A stretch of 64,000 bases of DNA from an uncultured Cetobacterium sp. (GCF_945952365.1 NZ_CAMFHX010000006.1:1-64000), one strand, 5' to 3'; numbered from the stretch's first letter, positions 42,289-51,314 are shown. Notes: a model not told the origin generated them from the sequence alone. A program made the numbers and translations.

Positions 42289-43374
42289 TTAAAAAATAAC
42301 TGTTTTAATTTCTTTAAAAATACTACCAATGTCATTAATATCTAGTATTTTTATATCATTAACATTAGAGATAACTTCAAGATCACTTACAATAAATTTG
42401 AGATTGTTTAAATTACAAACACTTTTATTTGAAATATTCTTTCGAATTATCTCTAGCTTTGGATGATTGCTACCTTTAAAACCTTCTAAAATAATGATAT
42501 CATAATCTTTGAAAAAATTTAAATAAAACTCGATTTCTGTTTCGGGTGTTTGTTCTAAGAACATAAATTTGTTTTTAGAAAAAATAAGTGTTCCATGTGC
42601 TCCAGATTTGATATGTTTATCAGTATCAGAGTTAAGATTATCCATTTGAAAATCATGTCCATCATGTTTTATTGTTCCAACTTTATAACCTTCATCTTTA
42701 AATTTTTTTAAAAGTTTAGTAATTAAAGTTGTTTTACCAGAGTTTTTAATTCCAGATACAGCAAAAAATTTAGTTTTATTTTCTGAAGAAGAAGTTAAGT
42801 TTTTATAATCTTCAGGTGTATTTATATTTTTTAAAATTTCTAAATCATCAAAATTAGTATATTTTAAATCGATGTATTTAACATTTAAATTTTTTACAAG
42901 ATTCATAATTTTATAGTCTTCTGAATTAATTGCAATTTTTATTTTTTCGAGTGCAGATTTGTTGTAAACTCCCATAAGTGGATGAATAAATCCATGCTTA
43001 TCTTTGACAATAAAAGCATCATAATCAGAAGAGATAAAATTAGTTATATATTCTAAAAAGTCTGCTGTTAAATTTGGAACATCACAAGGTGCTACAAAAA
43101 GATATGAACTTTCACACTTTGAAAGCCCATTATATAATCCAGATATAGGACCAATCTCGTTGTACTCATCATCTATTCTAATAAAAGAGTTACTAGAGAT
43201 ATTTTGTGATGAATTCAATGAGATATATTTTCTATTAAAGTTAGAAAATAGAACCTCCAAATTTTCTAAAAATGTTTTATTACCAATTTTTAAAAGAGCC
43301 TTATCAGAAAAGTTCATACGACTACTTTTACCCCCAGCTAAAACTAAAGCATCAATGTTATAAAATTTAGTCAA
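42289..43374 (-). CDS. MobA-MobB fusion, molybdenum cofactor guanylyltransferase
   Basis: Adds GMP to molybdopterin to form the bis-MGD type cofactor. The N-terminal MobA domain (about 8-190) has LAGGKSSRM at 12-20, and AKLKIG-like DKALLKIGN and VAPCDVPNL with the metal Asp. The C-terminal MobB domain starts at about 201 (KFFAVSGIKNSGKTT) with its P-loop at 208-215 and TIKHDGHDFQMDNLNSDTDKHIKSGA. The two are usually separate genes but fused forms exist. At 361 residues both are intact. It follows moeA, overlapping by eight bases on the minus strand. Confidence 0.93.
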   Translation of the reverse strand: MTKFYNIDALVLAGGKSSRMNFSDKALLKIGNKTFLENLEVLFSNFNRKYISLNSSQNISSNSFIRIDDEYNEIGPISGLYNGLSKCESSYLFVAPCDVPNLTADFLEYITNFISSDYDAFIVKDKHGFIHPLMGVYNKSALEKIKIAINSEDYKIMNLVKNLNVKYIDLKYTNFDDLEILKNINTPEDYKNLTSSSENKTKFFAVSGIKNSGKTTLITKLLKKFKDEGYKVGTIKHDGHDFQMDNLNSDTDKHIKSGAHGTLIFSKNKFMFLEQTPETEIEFYLNFFKDYDIIILEGFKGSNHPKLEIIRKNISNKSVCNLNNLKFIVSDLEVISNVNDIKILDINDIGSIFKEIKTVIF

Positions 43375-44581
43375 TTAAAATCACCTTCACCTTATCACCA
43401 TCTTTTAAAGAACTTGTTCCAGGTGAGATTTCAACGATACAGTTTTTTCCAATGAGAGATGAGATTGTTCCAGAAGAGTGTTTTTTATCATTTAAAAAGA
43501 CTTCACCATTTTGGAAAAACCCTCTGATGAAACGTCTTTTAGAAGATGATTTACTGAATCCACCTCGAACTACTGCTTCAATTGTTCCAGTAGTTTTTAT
43601 ACCATTTGAACTCATTTTAGAAATAACAGCTCTTCCTAAAAGTTCAAAGTTAACAAGAGCAGCAAATGGGTTTCCAGAAAGAGATAAAATAAGTTTATCA
43701 TCCTTTTCAGCAGCTAAAACAGGTGTTCCTGGTTGAATATCTATTTTCCAGAATAATCTATTTGCTTTTAATTCTTTTATTACATCATGCATAATATCTT
43801 TTTTTCCAACAGAGACTCCGCCTGTAGTAATAAGCAGATCAACATTTTTTAACTCTTTTTCAATGAACTGTGAAACTAAAGTTGGGTCATCAGACATAGG
43901 TGGATACATAACGCCATCAATTCCTAAAAATTTTAGCTTGCTTATCAATGTAAAAAGATTACTGTTATATATCTTTCCGTTTTCTAGTAATTCCCCAGGC
44001 ATTAAAAGCTCACTTCCTAAACTCAGCACTCCAATTTTAGGTTTTCTTAGAACTTTAACTTTATCAATACCTAAAGAAGCAAAAACTCCGATATGGTTGT
44101 ATGTAATAACTTCTCCTTTTTTTACAACCAGTTCACCAATTTTTAAATCTTCACCTTCAAAACAGAAATTTTCATGGTTTTTTAATTCTCTATATATTTT
44201 TAAAGTATTTGTTTTTTCATCGAAATGAACCTCTTCTTGTTTTATAACACAGTTGCAGCTAGATGGAATAGGAGCACCAGTCATAATTCTAAAAGCTTCA
44301 TTTTTATTTATTTTATCGTCACAATAACCTCCTGCAAAAATTTCAGATTTAACCAAAAAAATTGCAGGATTATCTTTAGATGCTCCAATTGTGTCAAAGC
44401 TATTAAATGTAAATCCATCTAAAGGCGAACGATTAAATGGAGGATTATTTAAAGGAGATAGAATATCTTCACCCAATACAAATCCAAGACTATCTAAAAT
44501 ATTTTTTTCTTCGAATTCTTTTAATATATTAACTTTATTAAGTAGAGTTTCTAGAGCAAGCTCTAAACTGATTTTTTCCAT
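43367..44581 (-). CDS. moeA: Molybdopterin molybdotransferase
   Basis: Inserts molybdate into adenylated molybdopterin. N-terminal ISLELALETLL opens the protein; PPFNRSPLDGFTFNSFDT lies near residues 42-59; ITTGGVSVGKKDIMHDVI and SGNPFAALVNFELL are the active-site loops near 244-261 and 296-309. At 404 residues it has all four domains of MoeA. It is the first of a two-gene Mo cofactor operon with the MobA-MobB fusion. The earlier MPT genes (moaABCDE) are not here. The ATG follows TGAGGTGCTATT. Confidence 0.95.
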   Translation of the reverse strand: MEKISLELALETLLNKVNILKEFEEKNILDSLGFVLGEDILSPLNNPPFNRSPLDGFTFNSFDTIGASKDNPAIFLVKSEIFAGGYCDDKINKNEAFRIMTGAPIPSSCNCVIKQEEVHFDEKTNTLKIYRELKNHENFCFEGEDLKIGELVVKKGEVITYNHIGVFASLGIDKVKVLRKPKIGVLSLGSELLMPGELLENGKIYNSNLFTLISKLKFLGIDGVMYPPMSDDPTLVSQFIEKELKNVDLLITTGGVSVGKKDIMHDVIKELKANRLFWKIDIQPGTPVLAAEKDDKLILSLSGNPFAALVNFELLGRAVISKMSSNGIKTTGTIEAVVRGGFSKSSSKRRFIRGFFQNGEVFLNDKKHSSGTISSLIGKNCIVEISPGTSSLKDGDKVKVILID

Positions 44582-44636
44582 AATAGCACCTCATATAATT
44601 TAATTTTTCTACAATTAATATATCATATAAATAAAA

Positions 44637-44664
44637 AAAAGGTAGGTTAAATTTAACCTACCTT
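44637..44664 (-). terminator. Terminator after the HTH regulator gene
   Basis: GGTAGGTTAAA and TTTAACCTACC form a stem followed on the minus strand by a long T run (CCTTTTTTTT). Confidence 0.85.
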
Positions 44665-44701
44665 AAATAGTTTTAAAAAAATAAAGCTATCTATCAGACT
44701 T

Positions 44702-45802
44702 TTAGAAGATGAATAAATCAGATAAAGATACTTTGATATGATTTATATTTAAAGCTTTTAAGTCAAACTCTTCTATGGAGTAGACAGCCGTTGGAGTGTT
44801 ATATTTCACGTAATTTTTTAGGTCGTTAAATTTAACAACATCTTTAAATTTTATGGAATAAAGTTTTTCTAGTTTTTTTATAATCATATTTGCAAGAGAG
44901 CTAGGGATATTTCTATATACAAAAATATATTTATTTAAAGATAGCTTTTCCTGCTTTGAAAGATTGATGATATTTATCATAAAGAAGTATATAATGAAGC
45001 CTTCGTATATAGTTACCGATGGAATTTTATTTTTTATTTTACTAGTTAATTTAAAGATTTTTTCAGGAAAATCATCAATTAGTATGTTCATAAAATAGTT
45101 GTCTCTTATTTCGAAAATCTCTTTAACAAGTAGAAATATAATCCATTTTTTTAAAGGAACTTTATCATAGATAGCTTTGTTAAAATTTAAATCAAAAAAC
45201 TTACTTAAAATTACTTCTAAATTAAGAATATAATCATTAAGTTTATCTGGATAAAAATCAAGGGTATAATATCTATTTTTTAAAATTTCTGTAAAATAAT
45301 CAGAAAGTTCTTCTAAAATATTAACCTCAAAAGAGGGTGAAATTTTGAAAGAATGTATTTTTTTATCTATAAGATTTGTTGAAAAAGCCATTATAGAGCT
45401 ATTTAAAATAATTTCATTGTAGTAAAAGTTATCATCTACTTTGGATTCGATGTAAGAAGTTGCTTTAGATATATTTTTAAAATTGTTTTGTTTTAAAAAT
45501 GCTCCAAACTGAGTTCTCATTATTTTAGGAAGAAAATCTTTTTCAATAAAATATTTTATAATATATCCTAGAAACATTCTTCTAATATATACTTCATCTC
45601 CTGAAAGAACTAATCCTAAGTTTTTATACCCATCTAACTGTAAATTATATGTTGAAATTTTTATTTTTATTTTTATTTTCGCAAGGTCATAACTTAATGT
45701 TCTTCGAGTGACATTTAATTGTTCAGCAACCTTTGAGATATTTATAAACCTTTCATTTAAAAGTTTAAAAATAATAAAAACAATTCTTTCATCTTTTGTC
45801 AA
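44702..45802 (-). CDS. HTH regulator (Mga/BglG-like), start unclear
   Basis: A DNA-binding regulator with a winged helix near residues 8-45 (FIIFKLLNERFINISKVAEQLNVTRRTLSYDLAKI) followed by a long helical region that looks like PRD-type or Mga-like parts (EFEIRDNYFMNILIDD), but no clear EII or PRD histidine motif. The frame as given begins at TTG 45802 with no ribosome site. The same frame stays open upstream to 45922 (stop at 45925-45923) and encodes sequence that looks like part of a further HTH (NLEKIIYNESNIDI), but with no ATG, GTG or TTG. A start lost by mutation, or an unusual start such as ATT or ATA, is possible. Target unknown. Confidence 0.55.
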   Translation of the reverse strand: MTKDERIVFIIFKLLNERFINISKVAEQLNVTRRTLSYDLAKIKIKIKISTYNLQLDGYKNLGLVLSGDEVYIRRMFLGYIIKYFIEKDFLPKIMRTQFGAFLKQNNFKNISKATSYIESKVDDNFYYNEIILNSSIMAFSTNLIDKKIHSFKISPSFEVNILEELSDYFTEILKNRYYTLDFYPDKLNDYILNLEVILSKFFDLNFNKAIYDKVPLKKWIIFLLVKEIFEIRDNYFMNILIDDFPEKIFKLTSKIKNKIPSVTIYEGFIIYFFMINIINLSKQEKLSLNKYIFVYRNIPSSLANMIIKKLEKLYSIKFKDVVKFNDLKNYVKYNTPTAVYSIEEFDLKALNINHIKVSLSDLFIF

Positions 45803-45922
45803 AGACTGTACTTTTTTAATTTTGTATATAAGATTACTATCTTTTCTAAAAATTTTTATTAGAATTTTTATATCAATATTAGATTCGTTATATATAATTT
45901 TTTCGAGATTTACTTTAAGAAA

Positions 45923-46401
45923 TTAGTATATTCACCAAAATACCCAATTTTAATATATATTTGGTTAATTATCTTGTGTTTGCCCTTCTCTTATTTAATC
46001 GAAAAAATAGAAGAAAATACCAAAAATATAGCCTTAAACTATAAAAATACCAAATTAAGAATACATAAACTTGAATTTACTATTTTACATACAAAAGTCC
46101 ACAAAAATGACGCTCTTATTTCGATTTTAACAGCCTTTATTTTTTTAGCTCTTATGAATACTAGTATTCGTAAAAAATAGCCTCAAAAGTTACAAAACTT
46201 AAAATAAGGCCTTTTGAATATATGTAATACAATTATAATCAAAATGGTCAGAATTACTAAGAATCGAGGGTCGTTTCTCTCGATTTTTACATTTTTAAGA
46301 TATTTTATCTTAAAAAAATAAAAAAATAGCGAAATATATTGAATTTATGAATTTATAATGTTAAAATTAACTAAAAATAAAAATGTATGGAGTGAGTAAA
46401 A
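45923..46401. other. Non-coding interval with palindromes and a repeated octamer
   Basis: About 480 bases with no convincing gene. It holds three direct copies of AAAATACC (45937, 46014, 46044), a near-perfect 22-bp palindrome (46152-46173, core GAATACTAGTATTC), a hairpin AATCGAG/CTCGATT with a T tail (46262-46287), and a small palindrome TTAAGATA-TTT-TATCTTAA (46293-46311). A TATAAT sits at 46233-46238 without a good -35. The region is very AT-rich. Confidence 0.6.
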
Positions 46402-47757
46402 ATGAAGATTTTATCATTACAAATGGAAAATTTTAAAAACATAAAAAATAGTAAAATAGATTTTAAAAATAATCTTTCTGGGATATATGGACCAAATGGA
46501 ACAGGGAAAACTGCTGTAATAGAAGCAATTGATGTTATAAGATTATATTTTAATTCTTTGAAGAGTAAAGAACAAAGTGAAGAGTTAAAAAATAAAATTG
46601 CTAAATTAATAAATATAGATTCAAACACAATGTTTCTTGAAATTATTTTTACAAATGAAGACTTTCAATATAAATTAAAATTAGGTTTTCAAAAGGATAG
46701 ATTAAATAGTGAAAATATTTATGTAACTAATGAAGAATTTTTATATAGAGAAATTGTCAAGAAAAGTGTATTTAAGAATATAGTTACAATTGATAATAGT
46801 GTAGAAACGATAATTCCACAAATTAATTTCAAAGGTAAATTTAATGCTAAAAATAATAAAGAGATAGAGGAGATTTTAAAATCTAAAGAAATATCATTAA
46901 AAAGTTTATATTTTGAATTTGATAAGTTAAATAGCCTATTTTCTTTAGTATATGAACAGATAAAAAAAGTTGAAAAAGAGAAATTAAATTCAGAGATCAA
47001 TCTATTTATGACTCATTGGGAAAAAATAAAAACTACAATCATGACAATGTTTGTAGTAACCTTAAAAGAGCAAGCGTTATATAATTTGGAAATTTTATTA
47101 CCTTTAAAGGCTCATACAGAAAATGCTCATGGAACACTTCCTATAAATTTTGGAAAGAATAGAGGTAATATCTATGAAGAGAAAATAGTTCAGGATTTAG
47201 AAAAAGTAATAGAACAGATAGGAGATATATTCTCTGTTATTATTCCTGATTCTAAACTTATACTGGAGAAAAAAGATGATAGAATAGAGAATGAGAGCAA
47301 AAAAATTGCAGTAAGTCTGTATGTAGAAAAAAATGGCAATAAAATATGTGTGGAAAATGAATCTACAGGAATAATAAAACTAATTTCACTATTATCTGCA
47401 TTAGTTTATTATGTGCAGGATGAGAGAGCTATTGTACTTATAGATGAGCTAGATATTCATATTTTTGAATATCTGTTAGCAATAATGTTAGAAAAGCTCT
47501 CAAAGTATGCAAAGGGACAATTAATTTTTACTGCTCATAATTTACTACCATTAGAGAAATTAAATAGAAACTCTATTATAATTTCTACGATAGAAAAAGA
47601 GCGTACAGCTTATGTATATTTTAAAGGAACTTCAGGAACAACAAATCTTAGACAGAAGTATTTAAGATCTCAAACTTTATGGAGTGAATCAAATATAAGC
47701 CCATTATTATTGAATGAATATGCTTTGGAACTATATTTGAGAAAGTTGGTGAAGTAA
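46402..47757 (+). CDS. AAA ATPase of the AbiL/RloA/OLD type
   Basis: An SMC/RecF-like ATPase, 451 residues. LSLQMENFKNIKNSKIDF and the Walker A GPNGTGKT (residues 30-37) come first; then a central insert (about 60-300) that includes a coiled segment (LVYEQIKKVEKEKLNSEINL). An ABC-like signature region is NESTGIIKLISLLSALV near 318-334, Walker B is IVLIDELD with Asp348 and Glu349, and the H-loop has His379 in FTAHN. GGAGTGAG is its ribosome site. Two bases later a TOPRIM-like gene follows. The layout matches two-gene defence systems (AbiL, RloAB, PARIS), but neither a name nor function can be assigned from sequence alone. Confidence 0.8.
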   Translation: MKILSLQMENFKNIKNSKIDFKNNLSGIYGPNGTGKTAVIEAIDVIRLYFNSLKSKEQSEELKNKIAKLINIDSNTMFLEIIFTNEDFQYKLKLGFQKDRLNSENIYVTNEEFLYREIVKKSVFKNIVTIDNSVETIIPQINFKGKFNAKNNKEIEEILKSKEISLKSLYFEFDKLNSLFSLVYEQIKKVEKEKLNSEINLFMTHWEKIKTTIMTMFVVTLKEQALYNLEILLPLKAHTENAHGTLPINFGKNRGNIYEEKIVQDLEKVIEQIGDIFSVIIPDSKLILEKKDDRIENESKKIAVSLYVEKNGNKICVENESTGIIKLISLLSALVYYVQDERAIVLIDELDIHIFEYLLAIMLEKLSKYAKGQLIFTAHNLLPLEKLNRNSIIISTIEKERTAYVYFKGTSGTTNLRQKYLRSQTLWSESNISPLLLNEYALELYLRKLVK

Positions 47758-47759
47758 AA

Positions 47760-48425
47760 ATGAGAGAAAAAGTTTTTTTATTTATAGTTGAAGGACCTAG
47801 TGATCAAGATGCACTAATACCTTGGATAGCAAATGAGTTGAGAAAATTAAAAATAAAGGTGACTGTAAAAGTTGTTTATGGAGATTTATTAACTGAATAT
47901 GTCCAAAATAGTAAGGGAATTTTCAACATTACCTCATCTAATGTAAAAGGAAAAATTAAAAATATTGTAGATGAATTTATAAAAAGTCCAATAATTAAGG
48001 CGGATCAAATAAAACTTAAGGATATACAAAAGATTTACTATGTCACAGATACGGATAATTGTTTTTTCAATCAAAAAGATAGTTCAATTAATAAGAGGAA
48101 TTGTTTGTCTAAAATGTTTAATTTTAAGATGATAGAAGTAAATACTACGAAAAATATAGAATTTGAAGTTATATTTTTTAGTCAAAATTTAGAAGATGTA
48201 CTTTGTTCTAAAAAAGATGCAACAGATGATGAAAAAGAAAGAATCTCTATTGAATTTGGGATGAAAACTCTAAAGGATAGGGATTTATTTATAAAAACTT
48301 TTACAGAGGAAAATTTAAAGACATGGAACAGTTATTCTGATAGTTATGAAGGGATAAAAAATTATACAGACAGAGCTTGTAATATGAATAATTTGATTGA
48401 TGAAATAGAAAATTTTAATAGTTAA
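47760..48425 (+). CDS. TOPRIM-like partner of the ATPase
   Basis: A 221-residue protein with a TOPRIM-like pattern: the first strand VFLFIVEGPSDQDAL has Glu11, with a glycine and Asp15 after it, and the second acidic motif is YYVTDTDNC with Asp97 and Asp99. TOPRIM domains of this kind (RloB, AriB, AbiLii) cut or bind nucleic acid with Mg. The part between and after has long charged helices and no further motif I can name. It begins two bases after the ATPase stop, so they are surely cotranscribed. The ribosome site is the AGTTGGTGAAG in the end of the ATPase gene. The catalytic role is inferred from motif spacing. Confidence 0.7.
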   Translation: MREKVFLFIVEGPSDQDALIPWIANELRKLKIKVTVKVVYGDLLTEYVQNSKGIFNITSSNVKGKIKNIVDEFIKSPIIKADQIKLKDIQKIYYVTDTDNCFFNQKDSSINKRNCLSKMFNFKMIEVNTTKNIEFEVIFFSQNLEDVLCSKKDATDDEKERISIEFGMKTLKDRDLFIKTFTEENLKTWNSYSDSYEGIKNYTDRACNMNNLIDEIENFNS

Positions 48426-48459
48426 GTTGCCAATTAGATTATAAAATAAAGGAGTAAAA

Positions 48460-49536
48460 ATGAAATTTGAGAACTGGATGGCATTAAAGTTCATCTCAGA
48501 AAACAAAAAAAAGATTATATTACCATTTTTAGCTATAGTAGCCTCAACAGTTCTTATTTTTCTATCAATAACTTTGAAAGCGAGTATAACTAAAACAGTA
48601 GAAAAAGATCTAAGAACTATGGGAAAAAATAGCATCCTAATAGGTGGAGATAGCATAACCTCAAAAGATATAGCTTTCATAAATAGTATTCCAGATGTAG
48701 ATTACTATCTTTATCCCGATAGTTTTAAAGAGGACGATGAGATTTTATTTAAAGGTTATCCAAATGAACTTTTAAAAAAGATGAATCTACCAGAATTAAG
48801 AGATAGTGACATCATCTTAGATAAAACCCAATTCTCAGATAGAAAAATAGGAGATAGAATCCTACTTTCTATAAATGGCGAAAGAAAAGAGTTTTTCATA
48901 AGAGAATTTTATGAAGAGTTAAATCCTCTTGAAACTATGAAAGTAGGAAAAAGAGCTATTCTAAGTCAATTGGGCTTCGATTCTAATGTTGTAAAATATG
49001 ATTATAAAAGAGTCTTGATTGTCTTTAAAGAGAGTGCTGATTCAAATGATTATATACCTATGATTATAAGCAGTTTAAACATAGGAAGAGAGAATAAAAT
49101 AAAGCTTTTAGAAACACCAGATCTGTTTAAAAAGATAAATAAAATAATCTCATTTTTAAATAAAGCACTATTTTTAATGCTAGCTCTTGGAGTTGGAATA
49201 GCAGGATTTTTCACTTTTAATATAACTATGACCTCTTTACTCGAAAAGAAAAGCAGCATAGGGATATTAAGTGCTGTCGGAATGAGTAAAAGTAGAGTGT
49301 TCAGAATATTCTTAATTCAAAATATCTATATACTACTTTCGGGACTTTTTTTAGGAGTAGTTTTAGGGTATTCTATTTTAAAAGTTATAGAGTTGGTTTT
49401 AAATATATCTATATACTTAGATGGTTTAAAAGTGTTTAGTTTTATTTTTACAATAATAACACTAGGGATGCTATTAGGTATAGTTCCAATAAAAAAGATT
49501 CAGAAGTTATCGATTATAGAGTTATTAAAAGTATAG
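48460..49536 (+). CDS. FtsX/MacB-type ABC permease, orphan
   Basis: A 358-residue membrane protein with one N-terminal helix (IILPFLAIVASTVLIFLSI), a large extracytoplasmic domain (about 45-225), and three C-terminal helices, the layout of half a LolC/MacB/FtsX permease. SSIGILSAVGMSKSRVFRIF near residues 265-284 is the family's conserved cytoplasmic loop. Such proteins need an ATPase, normally next door, and none is here; the neighbour is the ATPase/TOPRIM pair, which is a different kind of ATPase. TAAAGGAGTAAAA is its ribosome site. Substrate unknown. Confidence 0.8.
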   Translation: MKFENWMALKFISENKKKIILPFLAIVASTVLIFLSITLKASITKTVEKDLRTMGKNSILIGGDSITSKDIAFINSIPDVDYYLYPDSFKEDDEILFKGYPNELLKKMNLPELRDSDIILDKTQFSDRKIGDRILLSINGERKEFFIREFYEELNPLETMKVGKRAILSQLGFDSNVVKYDYKRVLIVFKESADSNDYIPMIISSLNIGRENKIKLLETPDLFKKINKIISFLNKALFLMLALGVGIAGFFTFNITMTSLLEKKSSIGILSAVGMSKSRVFRIFLIQNIYILLSGLFLGVVLGYSILKVIELVLNISIYLDGLKVFSFIFTIITLGMLLGIVPIKKIQKLSIIELLKV

Positions 49537-49547
49537 GGGATGTATTG

Positions 49548-49577
49548 AAGCTAGGTTCGTGAGAATCTAGCTTTTTT
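49548..49577 (+). terminator. Terminator after the FtsX-type gene
   Basis: AAGCTAGGTTC-GTGA-GAATCTAGCTT is an 11-bp stem (one G-U) with a tetraloop, followed by TTTTT. Confidence 0.9.
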
Positions 49578-49639
49578 TGATACCTAATATGAAATATGGT
49601 ATAATAATCTAAATGTTAAAAGAGAAAGGGTGTGAAAGC

Positions 49640-51289
49640 ATGAATAAAAAAAAATTACCAATTGGTAAAAGTGACTTTAAAGAAATCATAGGTGGAAATT
49701 ACTACTATGTTGATAAAACTGGATTTATAGAAGAGGTTTTAGAAAAAAATTATGAGGTAACCTTAATTTGTAGACCACGACGTTTTGGAAAAACTTTGAA
49801 CATGAGTGCCTTAAAATACTTTTTAGATATGAAAGATGCTGAAGAGAATAGAAAACTTTTTAAGGGATTAAAGATAGAAAAAACAGAGTACATAAAAAGA
49901 GCAGGAAAATATCCGGTTATATTCTTAACCTTAAAAGATTTATCTGGAAAAAATTATCAAGATTTCTTTTCAGAGTTTAAAAAACTAATTAGTAGACTAT
50001 TCAAAGAGCATAAACACCTTTTAAAACTTTTAGATGAATATGATTTTGAAAATTTTGATAAAATTTTAAGAAGAAAAGATGAAGCTGATTATGATACTGC
50101 ATTACAGTTTTTGTCAGAACTTTATAAAGAGTATGTAGGTGTTAAACCGGTGTTATTGATAGACGAGTATGATTCACCAATGATAATAGCTAATGAAAAA
50201 GGTTATTATGAAGATGTAAAAGAGCTTATGAGTACTTTCTATGGAAGCTCTTTAAAGGATGCACCAATATCTTTTGCAGTTGTAACAGGAATTTTAAGAG
50301 TGGCGAAAGAATCTATTTTTTCGAGTTTAAATAATTTGAAAGTAAGCACTTTATTAAAAGGTGATTACAATCATTTTGGTATGAATGAAACCGAAGTAGA
50401 AGAGATTTTGAAGCATTATAATTTAGAAACAACTATGGAGTGTGCTAAAAGTTGGTATAACGGTTATACTTTTAATAATCAGAAAATCTATAATCCTTGG
50501 AGTATTATAAATCATTGTGATTCTGGTAAATTGGAGAGTTATTGGGTAAATACTAGTGCTAATACTTTAATTATGGAACTTTTAAAAGAAGCAGATTTGG
50601 ATATAAAGGATATCTTTTATAATCTATTAAACGGTGGAAGTGCAAGAACTATTCTAGATGACAATATGATTTTTGGAGAAAAATATAGCCACAGTACAAT
50701 TTTATACTTAATGTTTTCAGCTGGCTATTTGACTATAGATAGATATGGAGAAGAGGATGATGAGTACTATCTGAGAATTCCTAACCTTGAAGTTAAGAAA
50801 TATTTTAAAAAAACGTTTTTAAATATATTAACTAACAGTAATAGAGATAGTTTTTCTAAATTGAAAGATGCTTTATTAATTGGAAAAATCTATGGGAATG
50901 ACTCAATAGAGGAAAAGATAAACTCGATGTTTTTGGCGAGTATGAGCTATTTAGATGGTTCCAAAGAGGAGAAGTTTTATCATAATTTAATTTTAGGAAT
51001 GATAATAGGACTCGATAGTACTTTTTATATTCATTCAAATAGAGAGGAAGGTCTAGGGCGTTATGATTTAGCTTTAGAACCAAAAGATAAAAATAGAATT
51101 GGATATATTTTTGAGTTTAAAGTGGCAAGTTCAACTTCAGAAAGTGATTTTGATGCAGCTGGAAAAGATGCTTTAAATCAGATAGATAAGAAAATATATG
51201 AAAACGGATTGAAAGAGCGTGGAATAACTAAAATAGTTAAGATAGGTTTGGTATTTTCAAGTAAATCGATGAAAATATATTCAAAGTAA
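49640..51289 (+). CDS. AAA-ATPase-like and PD-(D/E)XK nuclease-like protein
   Basis: A 549-residue protein of the AAA-ATPase_like (DUF1703) group, common in Bacteroidetes, Clostridia and fusobacteria in many copies. The ATPase domain opens KLPIGKSDFKEIIGGNYYYVDKTGFI with the P-loop RPRRFGKT at residues 45-52 and Walker B PVLLIDEYDSP near 170-180. The C-terminal end has a PD-(D/E)XK-like set: Asp476 in GRYDLALEP and Glu492-x-Lys494 in FEFKVA. Its biological role is not settled. The start is at ATG 49640 rather than the in-frame TTG/ATG at 49613. It is single, behind a terminator. Confidence 0.85.
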   Translation: MNKKKLPIGKSDFKEIIGGNYYYVDKTGFIEEVLEKNYEVTLICRPRRFGKTLNMSALKYFLDMKDAEENRKLFKGLKIEKTEYIKRAGKYPVIFLTLKDLSGKNYQDFFSEFKKLISRLFKEHKHLLKLLDEYDFENFDKILRRKDEADYDTALQFLSELYKEYVGVKPVLLIDEYDSPMIIANEKGYYEDVKELMSTFYGSSLKDAPISFAVVTGILRVAKESIFSSLNNLKVSTLLKGDYNHFGMNETEVEEILKHYNLETTMECAKSWYNGYTFNNQKIYNPWSIINHCDSGKLESYWVNTSANTLIMELLKEADLDIKDIFYNLLNGGSARTILDDNMIFGEKYSHSTILYLMFSAGYLTIDRYGEEDDEYYLRIPNLEVKKYFKKTFLNILTNSNRDSFSKLKDALLIGKIYGNDSIEEKINSMFLASMSYLDGSKEEKFYHNLILGMIIGLDSTFYIHSNREEGLGRYDLALEPKDKNRIGYIFEFKVASSTSESDFDAAGKDALNQIDKKIYENGLKERGITKIVKIGLVFSSKSMKIYSK

Positions 51290-51314
51290 GATAAGAGATA
51301 GATGGGGGAGAAAA

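Noticed and set aside
45937-46051. Repeated AAAATACC as a CRISPR-like array
   Set aside because: Three short copies with unequal spacing (77 and 30 bases) and no cas genes.
45974-46180. A 68-codon frame in the interval before the ATPase gene
   Set aside because: It starts without a ribosome site, has no recognisable product, and overlaps the palindromes.
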